Below are positions 24,816-33,169 of a stretch of DNA of 64,000 nt, in pieces. Each line of letters begins with the position of its first letter. The stretch's first letter is position 1. Both the position numbers and the translations under genes were made by a program. Below the pieces are notes generated by a model that was given only the letters and a program-made list of their open reading frames with translations, had not been told where the DNA came from and made no database searches. The stretch is from Aurantiacibacter rhizosphaerae (GTDB lineage: Bacteria; Pseudomonadota; Alphaproteobacteria; Sphingomonadales; Sphingomonadaceae), in NCBI RefSeq assembly GCF_009807005.1, contig NZ_WUBR01000002.1:124001-188000 (forward strand), written 5' to 3'.

Positions 24816-27326
24816 ATGATGAACGAATCCACATCTGCCCCCGGCAACGCTTTCCAGCGTTTGCGTGAATCCACCCACGGCTTAGGCGCGCTCTGGCGTG
24901 AAAAGAGCCTGCTGCGTTATGCCGTCTATGCGGTACTGGCCGCAGTACTGGCATGCATCATCGGCTGGTTCTGGCTGTCGCGCGATCTGCCCGATGCCGA
25001 AACCTTGCTGGATTACGAACCCAACCTTCCATCCGTGGTGCGCGGCATCGATGGAGAGATCGTGCATCGGTATGAGCGGGAACGGCGCGTGGAACTGCAA
25101 TTCCGCGATCTGCCGCCGCAGTTGATGAATGCATATATCTCTGCCGAGGATGAAACCTTCTGGAGCCACGGCGGCATCGATGCCGGTGGCTTCGTGGGCG
25201 CCGTTATCGATTATGTTTCGAAGATCGGTTCGGGCGAGCGGGCCGTGGGTGGCTCCACCATCACCCAGCAGGTGGCCAAGAACATCCTTGTCGGCAATGA
25301 ATATTCGGTCACGCGCAAGCTGAAGGAAATGATCCTCGCCACGCGCATCGAAGGCGTGCTTTCAAAACAGCAGATCATCACCCTTTACCTCAACGAAATC
25401 CCGCTGGGCCGCCGCAGTTATGGCGTGCAGGCCGCGGCGCGTGCCTATTTTGACAAGGATGTGGACGATCTGGAACTGCAGGAAATGGCCTATCTGGCCA
25501 TCCTGCCCCGCGCGCCTGAAGTTTACAGCCGCTCCGCCAATTACGATACCGCGCGCGAGCGCCGCAATATGGTGCTGGCGCAGATGGAGGACAATGGCTT
25601 CATCACGCAGGCGGAAATGGCGGCCGCGCAGGCAAAGCCGCTTGGCATCGTGCAGGGACAGCGCACGGAACGATCAGCCGATGCCGGCTATTTCCTTGAG
25701 GAAGTACGCCGCGAACTGATCGATCGCTTCGGTGAAGAGGCAGAGGACAGCCGCAACAGCGTGTATGCAGGCGGCCTGTGGGTGCGCACATCGCTCGACA
25801 TGGAATTGCAGGATGCGGCGCGCAACTCGCTGCGCGATGCCATGCTGCGCTTTCACGGCAATCGCGGATGGTCTGGCCCGATTGCCACGATCAATCCTGA
25901 AAATGGTGACCTGACCTCTCAACTGCGAAGCTCCTACCTTTCCATCAATTATAAGGATTGGCGCGTCGGCGTGGTGACCGAACGCAGCGGCGGCTCCGCC
26001 ACCATCGGTTTTGCCGATGGGGAGCAGGCTTCGCTCACCAATCTGGCGAATGACCTTGGGGTGGGGGACGTTGTCGTCGCCTCTCCCAGCGGCAACAGCT
26101 GGCGATTGCAGACCATCCCGACCGTTTCCGGCGGGTTCCTGGCCATCGCGCCCGATACGGGCCGCGTGCTGGCGATGCAGGGCGGGTTCGATTCGCGCCT
26201 CGGCAGCTTCAACCGCGCCACGCAGGCCAATCGGCAGCCCGGTTCCACCATCAAGCCCTTCGTCTATGCCACTGGCCTGGACAACGGCATGACCCCGGCA
26301 ACCTTGGTGCCGGACTCGCAATATTGCTACTACCAGGGCTCCAACCTGGGTGAGAAATGCTTCACCAATTTTGGCGGCAGCCGCGGTGGTGGTGAATATC
26401 CGATGCGTTACGGGCTGGAGCAATCCAAGAACCTGATGACCGTCCATATCGCCATGGATTCGGGCATGGAAAACGTGATCGACATGTTCGAGAAAGCAGG
26501 CATCGCCGAAAAGGACGCTTACGAGCCATTCCCCGCCTTCGCTCTTGGCGCTGGCGATACCACGGTCGAACGCATGGCCGCCGCCTATGCGATGCTGGTG
26601 AACCATGGCCGGCTGAATGATCCCACCGTGATCGATTACGTGCAGGATCGCGATGGCAAGGTTATCTACCGCGCCGACAATCGCGAATGCACCAATTGCA
26701 ATATGTCCGAATGGGATGGCGGGCCCATGCCGCGATTTGGCCGCAGCGGAAAACAGGTGATGGATGCGCGCACCGCGTTCCAGACCGTGAACATGCTGAC
26801 CGGCGTTGTGCAGCGCGGCACCGCCACGCGCCTGCGCGATCTGGACATTCCGCTGTTCGGCAAGACCGGCACCAGCTCCGGCCCCACGAATGCGTGGTTC
26901 GTCGGCGGTTCGCCCGATATCGTGGGCGCCACATACCTCGGCTATGATCAGCCCCGAAACATGGGCGGCTGGATTCAGGGCGGCAACACCGCCGCGCCGA
27001 TCTTCAAGCAGTTCGTGCAGGAAACGCGCGATCACTGGTCTGGCAGGCCGTTCCTTGCGCCCACGGGTGTAAGGATGGTGCGCGTGGATCGCCGCACGGG
27101 CCGCCGCGTGTTCGACGGATGGCCTTCTGACGAGCCGACGTCTGCCATCATCTGGGAGGCCTTCAAGCCGGATACGGAACCGCGCCGCAGCCAGCGGCAG
27201 GACGAGGTGAGCGCAATGCGCGAGCTGATCCTAACGCAGCTACGCCGTCAGCAGCAAGGCAGCAGCACCCGCCGCCAGACCCAGCAACGTGAAGACTTTG
27301 TGGAAGAGCAGGGCGGGATCTACTGA
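24816..27326 (+). CDS. mrcA: penicillin-binding protein 1A (bifunctional class A PBP)
   Basis: An 836-residue bitopic membrane enzyme: short cytoplasmic N-terminus, one transmembrane helix (about 42-64), then glycosyltransferase family 51 and transpeptidase domains. The first has the catalytic Glu111 in SAEDETFWSHGG, GGSTITQQVAKN and RKLKEMILATRIE; the second has the acylated Ser477 in GSTIKPF, a SKN motif and KTGT at Lys683. It polymerises and cross-links peptidoglycan. Two in-frame ATGs (24816, 24819) are adjacent; either may be used. The C-terminal ~50 residues are Gln/Arg-rich and probably unstructured. Confidence 0.95.
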   Translation: MMNESTSAPGNAFQRLRESTHGLGALWREKSLLRYAVYAVLAAVLACIIGWFWLSRDLPDAETLLDYEPNLPSVVRGIDGEIVHRYERERRVELQFRDLPPQLMNAYISAEDETFWSHGGIDAGGFVGAVIDYVSKIGSGERAVGGSTITQQVAKNILVGNEYSVTRKLKEMILATRIEGVLSKQQIITLYLNEIPLGRRSYGVQAAARAYFDKDVDDLELQEMAYLAILPRAPEVYSRSANYDTARERRNMVLAQMEDNGFITQAEMAAAQAKPLGIVQGQRTERSADAGYFLEEVRRELIDRFGEEAEDSRNSVYAGGLWVRTSLDMELQDAARNSLRDAMLRFHGNRGWSGPIATINPENGDLTSQLRSSYLSINYKDWRVGVVTERSGGSATIGFADGEQASLTNLANDLGVGDVVVASPSGNSWRLQTIPTVSGGFLAIAPDTGRVLAMQGGFDSRLGSFNRATQANRQPGSTIKPFVYATGLDNGMTPATLVPDSQYCYYQGSNLGEKCFTNFGGSRGGGEYPMRYGLEQSKNLMTVHIAMDSGMENVIDMFEKAGIAEKDAYEPFPAFALGAGDTTVERMAAAYAMLVNHGRLNDPTVIDYVQDRDGKVIYRADNRECTNCNMSEWDGGPMPRFGRSGKQVMDARTAFQTVNMLTGVVQRGTATRLRDLDIPLFGKTGTSSGPTNAWFVGGSPDIVGATYLGYDQPRNMGGWIQGGNTAAPIFKQFVQETRDHWSGRPFLAPTGVRMVRVDRRTGRRVFDGWPSDEPTSAIIWEAFKPDTEPRRSQRQDEVSAMRELILTQLRRQQQGSSTRRQTQQREDFVEEQGGIY

Positions 27327-27330
27327 TCCG

Positions 27331-27372
27331 CCCACTTCCGACGCCCCACTTCCAACGCCCCACTTCCAACGC
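27331..27372. repeat. three tandem copies of a 14-base unit
   Basis: CCCACTTCCRACGC is repeated three times without gap (27331-27344, 27345-27358, 27359-27372); copies two and three are identical and the first differs by one base. It begins five bases after the mrcA stop and ends 47 bases before prfB. Confidence 0.9.
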
Positions 27373-27386
27373 AGGGCGCCCCCTGC
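27371..27386 (+). terminator. small GC hairpin between mrcA and prfB
   Basis: GCAGGG (27371-27376) pairs with CCCTGC (27381-27386) around CGCC. No T-run follows, so rho-independent termination is doubtful; it may only mark the end of the mrcA message. Confidence 0.3.
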
Positions 27387-27419
27387 TAGGCGCGCCTTTC
27401 ATATCTGGAGTTTAAGCCT

Positions 27420-28547
27420 ATGCGTGCCGAAGGGCAGGCCCATATTGATCGGATCGAAGCCGCGCTGGCGCTGGTGCGAAAATCGCTGGATTGGGAGCAC
27501 GCGCTGCGCCGTCTGGACGAGTTGGAAGCGCGCGTGCAGGATCCCGATCTGTGGAATGATCCCAAGAAAGCACAGGCTATCAGCCGAGAGCACAAGCTGC
27601 TGAAAGACGCCATCGGCACGGTAAATGAAATCAGCTCCGAAATGTCTGACGCCACGGAATTCGTCGAAATGGGCGATGCCGAGGGTGATGATGACGTGGT
27701 GGCAGAGGGTCTTGCCAGCCTTGCTGCACTGGCCAAACGGGCTGACCGCGACAAGGTGAATGCCCTGCTGTCGGGCGAGGCGGATGGTTACGACACCTAT
27801 CTGCAGATCAACGCCGGCGCGGGCGGCACGGAAAGCCAGGACTGGGCCGAGATGCTGATGCGCATGTACGCCCGCTGGGCAGAGCGGCGCGGCTTCAAGG
27901 TGGAAACGGTGGAATATGCCGCCGGCGATCAGGCCGGGATCAAGTCCGCCACGCTGCTTATCAAGGGCGAGAACGCCTATGGCTATGCCAAGACGGAAAG
28001 CGGCGTGCATCGTCTGGTGCGGATCAGCCCGTATGACAGTTCTGCCCGCCGCCACACCAGCTTTTCCAGCGTGTGGGTCTATCCGGTGATCGACGATGAT
28101 ATCGATATCGAAATCAACGAAGGCGACCTGAAGATCGACACCTACCGCGCATCGGGCGCTGGTGGGCAGCATGTGAACACCACCGATTCCGCCGTGCGTA
28201 TCACGCATAAACCGACCGGCGTGGTGGTGGCGAGCCAGAACGATCGCAGCCAGCACAAGAACCGTGCCACCGCCATGAACATGCTGAAGGCACGGCTATA
28301 CGAGCGCGAGCTTGCCGAGCGTGAGGCAGTGGCTGCCGGTGAATATGCCGAGAAGACCGAGATCGGCTGGGGCCACCAGATCCGATCCTACGTGCTTCAG
28401 CCATATCAGATGGTGAAGGATCTTCGCACAGGCACCACCTCCACCGCTCCGGGTGACGTGCTGGACGGCGATATCGACGATTTCATCGCCGCGGCCTTGG
28501 CACAGCGCGTAACGGGTGAAACGGTTGAGGTGGAAGACGTGGAGTAA
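27420..28547 (+). CDS. prfB: peptide chain release factor 2
   Basis: A 375-residue class I release factor for UGA and UAA stop codons. The GGQ motif that triggers peptidyl-tRNA hydrolysis is at 248-250 ([15 protein letters not shown]). The codon-recognition tripeptide, SPF in E. coli RF2, reads SPY (203-205) in a fully conserved [15 protein letters not shown] context. The gene is one uninterrupted frame from an ATG with GGAG upstream; the programmed +1 frameshift with an in-frame TGA near codon 26, found in E. coli and many other bacteria, is absent, as the corresponding RKSLDW segment reads straight through. So feedback by frameshifting is not possible here. Confidence 0.96.
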   Translation: MRAEGQAHIDRIEAALALVRKSLDWEHALRRLDELEARVQDPDLWNDPKKAQAISREHKLLKDAIGTVNEISSEMSDATEFVEMGDAEGDDDVVAEGLASLAALAKRADRDKVNALLSGEADGYDTYLQINAGAGGTESQDWAEMLMRMYARWAERRGFKVETVEYAAGDQAGIKSATLLIKGENAYGYAKTESGVHRLVRISPYDSSARRHTSFSSVWVYPVIDDDIDIEINEGDLKIDTYRASGAGGQHVNTTDSAVRITHKPTGVVVASQNDRSQHKNRATAMNMLKARLYERELAEREAVAAGEYAEKTEIGWGHQIRSYVLQPYQMVKDLRTGTTSTAPGDVLDGDIDDFIAAALAQRVTGETVEVEDVE

Positions 28548-28741
28548 TCCATCTGGTTTGCCACCCATGCGCGATCCGTCTGTGCGATGAGTGCACCGAG
28601 GGCCGCGGCATCCGTCCAGCGTGAACCTGCAACAGACGGTGCAATAACCGCCGCCATCATTCGCAATCGGTGATCGGGATTGTTATAGGCTTCAAAGTTG
28701 GAAGCGTAACGCATCCAGGTAAAGCGGGCCAGATTAGGCAC

Positions 28742-29269
28742 ATGAGACAGGTTCAAGAAACGTCGGATTTGCTGGATGATCTGACCGACAAGCAGCGTGA
28801 AGTGCTTGATCTGCTGGTGCAGCACATGACCTCCAAGCAGATTGCGCGCGAGCTGGGAATTTCTCCGCATACCGTAGATCAACGCATTGTTTCTGCTCGT
28901 AGAAAGTTCGGTGTGGAAACTCGCAACGAACTTGCCGCTGCGTATATGGCGGCGCTGCCCAGCAACGCTCCGGCGATATACGATAAATCCGTATATCAAT
29001 CCTCGCAGGTCGAAAACGACGGCCAACCCGCTGATAACAATGGCGGGTTAGACGCGGTTTTAGACGAAAGCGAGGTGCTCGCCCCCCCCGGCGAACCTCC
29101 CGTAAGCACCAAGCCGTACATCTATTACCGCGTCGTCCCGGAGTCTTTTGAGGGTCGCAGTGGGTATTTCTGGCGTCTAATCGCTATAGTCGGAATTACC
29201 CTTGGCCTGCTGATTGCGACTTTGGTGGGATTGGCGATTTTCGCCGCACTGTCCGAGTTGCTGCGGTAG
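28742..29269 (+). CDS. LuxR-type HTH regulator with C-terminal membrane anchor
   Basis: A 175-residue protein with a GerE/LuxR DNA-binding domain at the N-terminus (about 14-70; LTDKQREVLDLL, then SKQIARELGISPHTVDQRI as the helix-turn-helix), a Pro/acidic linker and one strongly hydrophobic helix near 143-170, followed by five residues. There is no receiver or ligand-binding domain. The topology predicts a tail-anchored transcription factor that is held at the membrane with its DNA-binding domain in the cytoplasm. A run of eight C lies between the two parts. The start at 28742 is the first ATG that gives the full HTH; a frame extension upstream is possible but has no ribosome binding site. 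Targets are unknown. Confidence 0.82.
   Translation: MRQVQETSDLLDDLTDKQREVLDLLVQHMTSKQIARELGISPHTVDQRIVSARRKFGVETRNELAAAYMAALPSNAPAIYDKSVYQSSQVENDGQPADNNGGLDAVLDESEVLAPPGEPPVSTKPYIYYRVVPESFEGRSGYFWRLIAIVGITLGLLIATLVGLAIFAALSELLR
29082..29089 (+). repeat. C8 homopolymer inside the HTH regulator gene
   Basis: Eight consecutive C encode part of Ala-Pro-Pro at codons 114-116. Loss of one C gives a TAA seven codons later; gain of one C gives a TGA before the membrane helix. Either slip would make a soluble DNA-binding protein without anchor. Confidence 0.85.
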
Positions 29270-29328
29270 TCCGCCTCTAGGCTCCTGTTGACGATCACAG
29301 GTCGAATGACCGGAACGGAGTTTTCGAT

Positions 29329-29655
29329 ATGGGCATGTCTCCCAACGTTGCGCAGATGCGCATTATCCGCGAGTTGCGTGAAGCAGAAGCAGCACTGGAT
29401 ACAGCGCTGCTTCGCCAAAGCAGCCTGCTTTCCACTTTGCTGGAGGCGCGCCGGGATACCGATGCCGGTCCATTCGTCGGCCAGGAAGCGATGATGCGGC
29501 TTACAAAATCGCATCAAACTCTGATCAGCGCCGGAAGCGATCTGGCCCGTGTGCATTCCAACCTGCTGAAGGTGCAGGAAGATGTGCTGGGCTATGAAGA
29601 TTGCCCACCTAACGAGCCGATGGCCGAACAACCGGTCTTGCGCGAAGTATCCTAG
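29329..29655 (+). CDS. small helical protein of unknown function
   Basis: A 108-residue, Leu/Ala/Glu-rich protein without signal peptide or membrane segment; residues 8-90 read as two or three long amphipathic helices, with likely coiled coil (IIRELREAEAALDTALLRQS). ACGGAG lies ten bases before the ATG. It stands 59 bases after the membrane-tethered regulator and 18 bases before a small membrane protein, so the three may form one unit. I recognise no family. Codon use is like its neighbours, and the frame is the only one open across the stretch with a ribosome binding site, which is why I accept it as a gene. Confidence 0.65.
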   Translation: MGMSPNVAQMRIIRELREAEAALDTALLRQSSLLSTLLEARRDTDAGPFVGQEAMMRLTKSHQTLISAGSDLARVHSNLLKVQEDVLGYEDCPPNEPMAEQPVLREVS

Positions 29656-29673
29656 GCGAGACTTTCTCGAGCT

Positions 29674-30147
29674 ATGTCTCTCGCACATGCAGTTGTACTT
29701 GGGATCACCCTCCTCGTGGCCGCGTATTCCGTGGCACGGGGAGGGCAACCCGAAAAATGGTGCGCTGCGATCATCGGCGGCGAGGTTCTGGTCGATCTGC
29801 TGATCCTGCTGGTGGCGGGACCCCGGTCCTTCGGGCAGTTCCAGTTTAGCCGCATCCTGCTTGACGCGGTGGCCTGCGCCCTGCTGATCGCCGTCGCCAT
29901 GCGGGCCAACCGGATGTACCCGCTGGCCCTTGCCGCGGCGCAGATCGTGGCCCTGATCGGCAGTATTGCCGCTTTGCTTGCCAGCGAAGGGATGGCCCAG
30001 GCATTCTGGGCCATGACCCAGGCACCGCTGTTCATCCAGCTTGCCCTGCTGGCACTGGGAACGTTGGCCCATGGTATGCGGGTGGCCCGCATCGGCCCCT
30101 ACAACTGCTGGTCCCCGCCAGTGGCGCGGCATAGCCAGCCCGGCTGA
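29674..30147 (+). CDS. small integral membrane protein of unknown function
   Basis: A 157-residue protein with four hydrophobic helices (about 4-22, 32-50, 60-78 and 82-104, with a further one near 114-133) and short charged loops. No catalytic motif, Cys pair or known domain is visible. It follows the small helical protein closely and precedes the methyltransferase lipoprotein by 112 bases. The arrangement helps to place it in the same unit as the tethered regulator, but nothing in the sequence shows its job. Confidence 0.65.
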   Translation: MSLAHAVVLGITLLVAAYSVARGGQPEKWCAAIIGGEVLVDLLILLVAGPRSFGQFQFSRILLDAVACALLIAVAMRANRMYPLALAAAQIVALIGSIAALLASEGMAQAFWAMTQAPLFIQLALLALGTLAHGMRVARIGPYNCWSPPVARHSQPG

Positions 30148-30259
30148 TCGGCAAGCACCGACAGAATTTCGCGCGCCGGCGGCGCTATCATCCTCAGCCT
30201 GACCTTGTTTGCAATATCGTGCTTTGCGTTCCGCCGTGGCAATCGCTAGGGCCGGTGCC

Positions 30260-31054
30260 ATGGAGAGCGGGGTTTTCATCCGGATTCTGGCGGGCGCCGC
30301 TGCGTGCCTTTGCGTAACCGCCTGCGATGTGGCCGAGCAGGACAGGCCGGATACATCGCGCGATTTTCCAAGACCATACAGGCCGGTGTCTGCGCTGGGT
30401 TCCAACGCCTTTTCCACGGAGCAGATCCGTGATGACAGGCAGGAAGCGCAAACGGTGATGGATCAGGCCGATCTGACGCGCGGCATGACGGTGGCCGATA
30501 TCGGCGCTGGCGAGGGGTATTACACAGTCCGCCTGGCTGCCCGCGTGGGCGAGAACGGGCGTGTGCTGGCGCAGGATATCGATGAAGATGCGCTGCGCCG
30601 CCTGGGCAACCGGGTGGAGCGTGAACGGCTGGACAATGTCTCCATCGCATTGGGCGAAACGGATGATCCCAAATTGCCGGACAACAGTTTCGACCGGATC
30701 TTCATGGTCCATATGTATCATGAGATCCGGGAGCCATATGCGCTGCTCTGGCGGCTGAGGCCGTCCCTGCGGTCCGGTGGCCAGGTCATCGTGGTGGACA
30801 CCGATCGGCCGGCCGATCAGCATGGGATCAACCCGCAACTTCTGTTTTGTGAATTCGAACGCGTCGGCTATCGGCTCGTCGAGTATGTGCGTAAACCGCA
30901 GATCGCTGGCTATTACGCGCAGTTCGAAGTGGTGGGCGATCGGCCCGAACCGCGCGATATCGAACCCTGCGTTCAGCCAGGCGACACTTCCACCGAGTTC
31001 TCTTTAACCGAAGAGGACACTTCTGGGGATAATGATGAGTTTCAAGGGTCTTAA
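30260..31054 (+). CDS. lipoprotein-like SAM-dependent methyltransferase (COG4798-like)
   Basis: A 264-residue protein with an N-terminal signal and a lipobox, VTAC, at about 17-20, followed by Asp at the +2 position, which in E. coli keeps lipoproteins in the inner membrane. The rest is a class I methyltransferase domain: DIGAGEGYYTVRLA as motif I, then DIDEDALRRL, and FDRIFMVHMYHEI. Similar 'predicted methyltransferases' with signal peptides are known in proteobacteria, but SAM is a cytoplasmic cofactor, so export would leave the enzyme without substrate unless the signal is not cleaved and the domain stays inside. The start at 30260 is the one that gives a clean signal. It overlaps the next gene by 23 bases. 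Confidence 0.78.
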   Translation: MESGVFIRILAGAAACLCVTACDVAEQDRPDTSRDFPRPYRPVSALGSNAFSTEQIRDDRQEAQTVMDQADLTRGMTVADIGAGEGYYTVRLAARVGENGRVLAQDIDEDALRRLGNRVERERLDNVSIALGETDDPKLPDNSFDRIFMVHMYHEIREPYALLWRLRPSLRSGGQVIVVDTDRPADQHGINPQLLFCEFERVGYRLVEYVRKPQIAGYYAQFEVVGDRPEPRDIEPCVQPGDTSTEFSLTEEDTSGDNDEFQGS

Positions 31055-32441
31055 GCCGATTTCCTATGGTGGCCGCGAGGTCTGGCCGCTGATCGAAGGT
31101 GGCAAGGGTGTGTCCGCCACCAACGGCGAGAGCAGTGGCGCATGGGCTGCTGCCGGCGGCATCGGCACTGTCAGCGCAGTGAACGCAGACAGTTATGACG
31201 AGGATGGCAACCCCATCCCGCAGGTGTATCCGCAGGCGACCCGTGTCGAACGGTTCGAGCAGCTGGTTCGCTATGCCATCGATGGCGCCACCACGCAGGT
31301 GAAGCGCGCGCATGAAATCTCCGGCGGCAAGGGCGCGATCAATATCAACGTGCTGTGGGAAATGGGCGGCGCGCAGCAGGTGCTGGAAGGCGTGCTGGAA
31401 AACTGCCCCGGCCTGATCACAGGCGTAACCTGTGGCGCGGGCATGCCCTACAAGCTTGCCGAAATCGCGGCCAAGCATAACGTCTATTACCTGCCGATCA
31501 TCTCCTCCGCCCGCGCGTTTCGCGCATTGTGGAAGCGCAGCTATTCCAAGGTGCCGGATCTGATGGCCGCGGTGGTTTATGAGGACCCATGGTTGGCGGG
31601 CGGGCACAATGGCCTGTCCAACGCAGAAGATCCAAAGGTGCCGGAAGATCCCTATCCCCGCGTTGCCGCCCTGCGCGAAACGATGCGCAAGGAAGGCGTT
31701 TCGGAGGAGACTGCCATCGTCATGGCCGGCGGTGTGTGGTTCCTGCGCGAATGGGAGAACTGGATCGACAATCCGGAACTGGGCAAGATCGCCTTCCAGT
31801 TCGGCACGCGCCCCTTGCTGACGGAGGAAAGCCCGATCCCGCAGGTGTGGAAGGAAATGCTGCGCACGGTGGAGCCGGGCGATGTGCTGCTGCACAAGTT
31901 CTCTCCCACGGGCTTTTATTCCAGTGCCGTGAAAACCCCGTTCCTCTACGATCTGATGCACCGCAGCGAGCGGCAGATCCCGATCTTCAAGCGGGACGAG
32001 GAAGAAGGCACCATTCCGTTGTTGGATCATGGCAAGGCCAAGTATTTCTTCGTGCATCCCGGCGATCAGCGCAAGGCGCAGTCCTGGATCGGCGAGGGCT
32101 TTTCCGAGGTGTTGAAGACGCCCGATAACACCGTCGTCTTCGTGACGCCGGAAAGCGCGGAAAAAATCCGCACCGATCAGCAGGAGTGTATGGGCTGCCT
32201 GTCACATTGCGGCTTTTCCAGCTGGAAGGATCATGACACCCACACCACCGGGCGTCTGGCCGATCCGCGCAGCTTCTGCATCCAGAAAACCCTGCAGGAT
32301 ATCGCCCACGGCGGCGATCCGGATAACAATCTGGCCTTCGCTGGCCACGCTGCATATCGCTTCAAGCAGGACCCGTTTTATTCGAACAATTTCACCCCGT
32401 CGGTGAAGCAATTGGTCGACCGCATTCTGACCGGCGACTGA
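31032..32441 (+). CDS. nitronate monooxygenase-like FMN enzyme with C-terminal Cys cluster
   Basis: A 469-residue TIM-barrel flavoprotein of the nitronate monooxygenase/2-nitropropane dioxygenase class: GVTCGAGMPYKLAEIA, LPIISSARAFRALWKR, then YEDPWLAGGHNGLSN. Such enzymes oxidise alkyl nitronates or, in related families, reduce enoyl-type substrates with FMN. The C-terminal ~90 residues go beyond the ordinary enzyme and carry Cys386, Cys389, Cys393 and Cys416 (CMGCLSHC, then SFC), a spacing that could bind zinc or an iron-sulfur cluster. The gene overlaps the methyltransferase; a hydrolase follows 32 bases downstream. Substrate unknown. Confidence 0.82.
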   Translation: MMSFKGLKPISYGGREVWPLIEGGKGVSATNGESSGAWAAAGGIGTVSAVNADSYDEDGNPIPQVYPQATRVERFEQLVRYAIDGATTQVKRAHEISGGKGAININVLWEMGGAQQVLEGVLENCPGLITGVTCGAGMPYKLAEIAAKHNVYYLPIISSARAFRALWKRSYSKVPDLMAAVVYEDPWLAGGHNGLSNAEDPKVPEDPYPRVAALRETMRKEGVSEETAIVMAGGVWFLREWENWIDNPELGKIAFQFGTRPLLTEESPIPQVWKEMLRTVEPGDVLLHKFSPTGFYSSAVKTPFLYDLMHRSERQIPIFKRDEEEGTIPLLDHGKAKYFFVHPGDQRKAQSWIGEGFSEVLKTPDNTVVFVTPESAEKIRTDQQECMGCLSHCGFSSWKDHDTHTTGRLADPRSFCIQKTLQDIAHGGDPDNNLAFAGHAAYRFKQDPFYSNNFTPSVKQLVDRILTGD

Positions 32442-32473
32442 CGCTGGCGCAGGGTCGGGAAACACCGCCGCCC

Positions 32474-33148
32474 TTGCGCAACACCTTGCGAGAGGGGCTG
32501 GCGATCCCTCGCGTATTGCTGAACCCGTTTCGCCTGCCCAAAAGCGGAAAGGCTTTTGGTCTGGGCAGGGCGGCGCTGGTTATCCCCGGCCTGACCACGG
32601 GCGACATTTCCACCACTCTGCTGCGCCGCACGTTGCGCCAGCGCGGCTTTCTGCCCGAAGGATGGCGGCAGGGCATCAACATCGGTGCCGATGCCGCCAA
32701 GCTGAAGAAGCTGGAAACCCGCATCGCGCAAATGCGCCGGGAGACGGGAAAGAAGGTGGTGCTGATCGGGTGGAGCCTTGGTGGACTATACGCCCGCGTG
32801 CTGGCCCATCGCTGTGCCGAGGATGTGGACATGGTGGTGACGGTTGCCAGCCCGTTCTCGGGTGATCGGCATGCGAACCGCGCGTGGAAGCTTTACGAAG
32901 CGATCAACGATCACACGGTGGACAATCCGCCCTTTCCGGAACTGGTATCGGCAAAGCCACCGGTGCCGACAATCGCCGTCTGGTCTGCCACCGACGGCAT
33001 CGTCTCGCCCCAAAGTTCCCGCGGCAAAGAGGGCGAGGCTGACCATACATTGCGGATCGACGCGCCGCATTTCACCCTTGGCACATCGTCCACCTGTATC
33101 GACAAGATCCTGGCGAAGATGGCAGAGGTGGACGCAGCGCGAGAGTAG
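32474..33148 (+). CDS. alpha/beta hydrolase
   Basis: A 224-residue serine hydrolase. The nucleophile elbow is GWSLGG near residue 99, with Asp in SATDGIVSP and His in DAPHFTLG to complete the triad. No signal peptide is present. Similar proteins are annotated as PGAP1- or lipase-like hydrolases of unknown substrate. The start is a TTG and is uncertain; there is no in-frame ATG before the conserved core. It is on the same strand as the nitronate monooxygenase-like gene and convergent to amtB across 21 bases that hold no terminator-like hairpin. Confidence 0.8.
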   Translation: MRNTLREGLAIPRVLLNPFRLPKSGKAFGLGRAALVIPGLTTGDISTTLLRRTLRQRGFLPEGWRQGINIGADAAKLKKLETRIAQMRRETGKKVVLIGWSLGGLYARVLAHRCAEDVDMVVTVASPFSGDRHANRAWKLYEAINDHTVDNPPFPELVSAKPPVPTIAVWSATDGIVSPQSSRGKEGEADHTLRIDAPHFTLGTSSTCIDKILAKMAEVDAARE

Positions 33149-33169
33149 CAGAGCGCCGCTGGCATAGGG

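Noticed and set aside
28406-29026. Minus-strand open frame across the prfB-HTH spacer
   Set aside because: It runs antisense into prfB and the HTH gene and has no ribosome binding site; only the ~190 bases of spacer look mildly protein-like. It could be a decayed fragment, but GC-rich antisense frames are common here.
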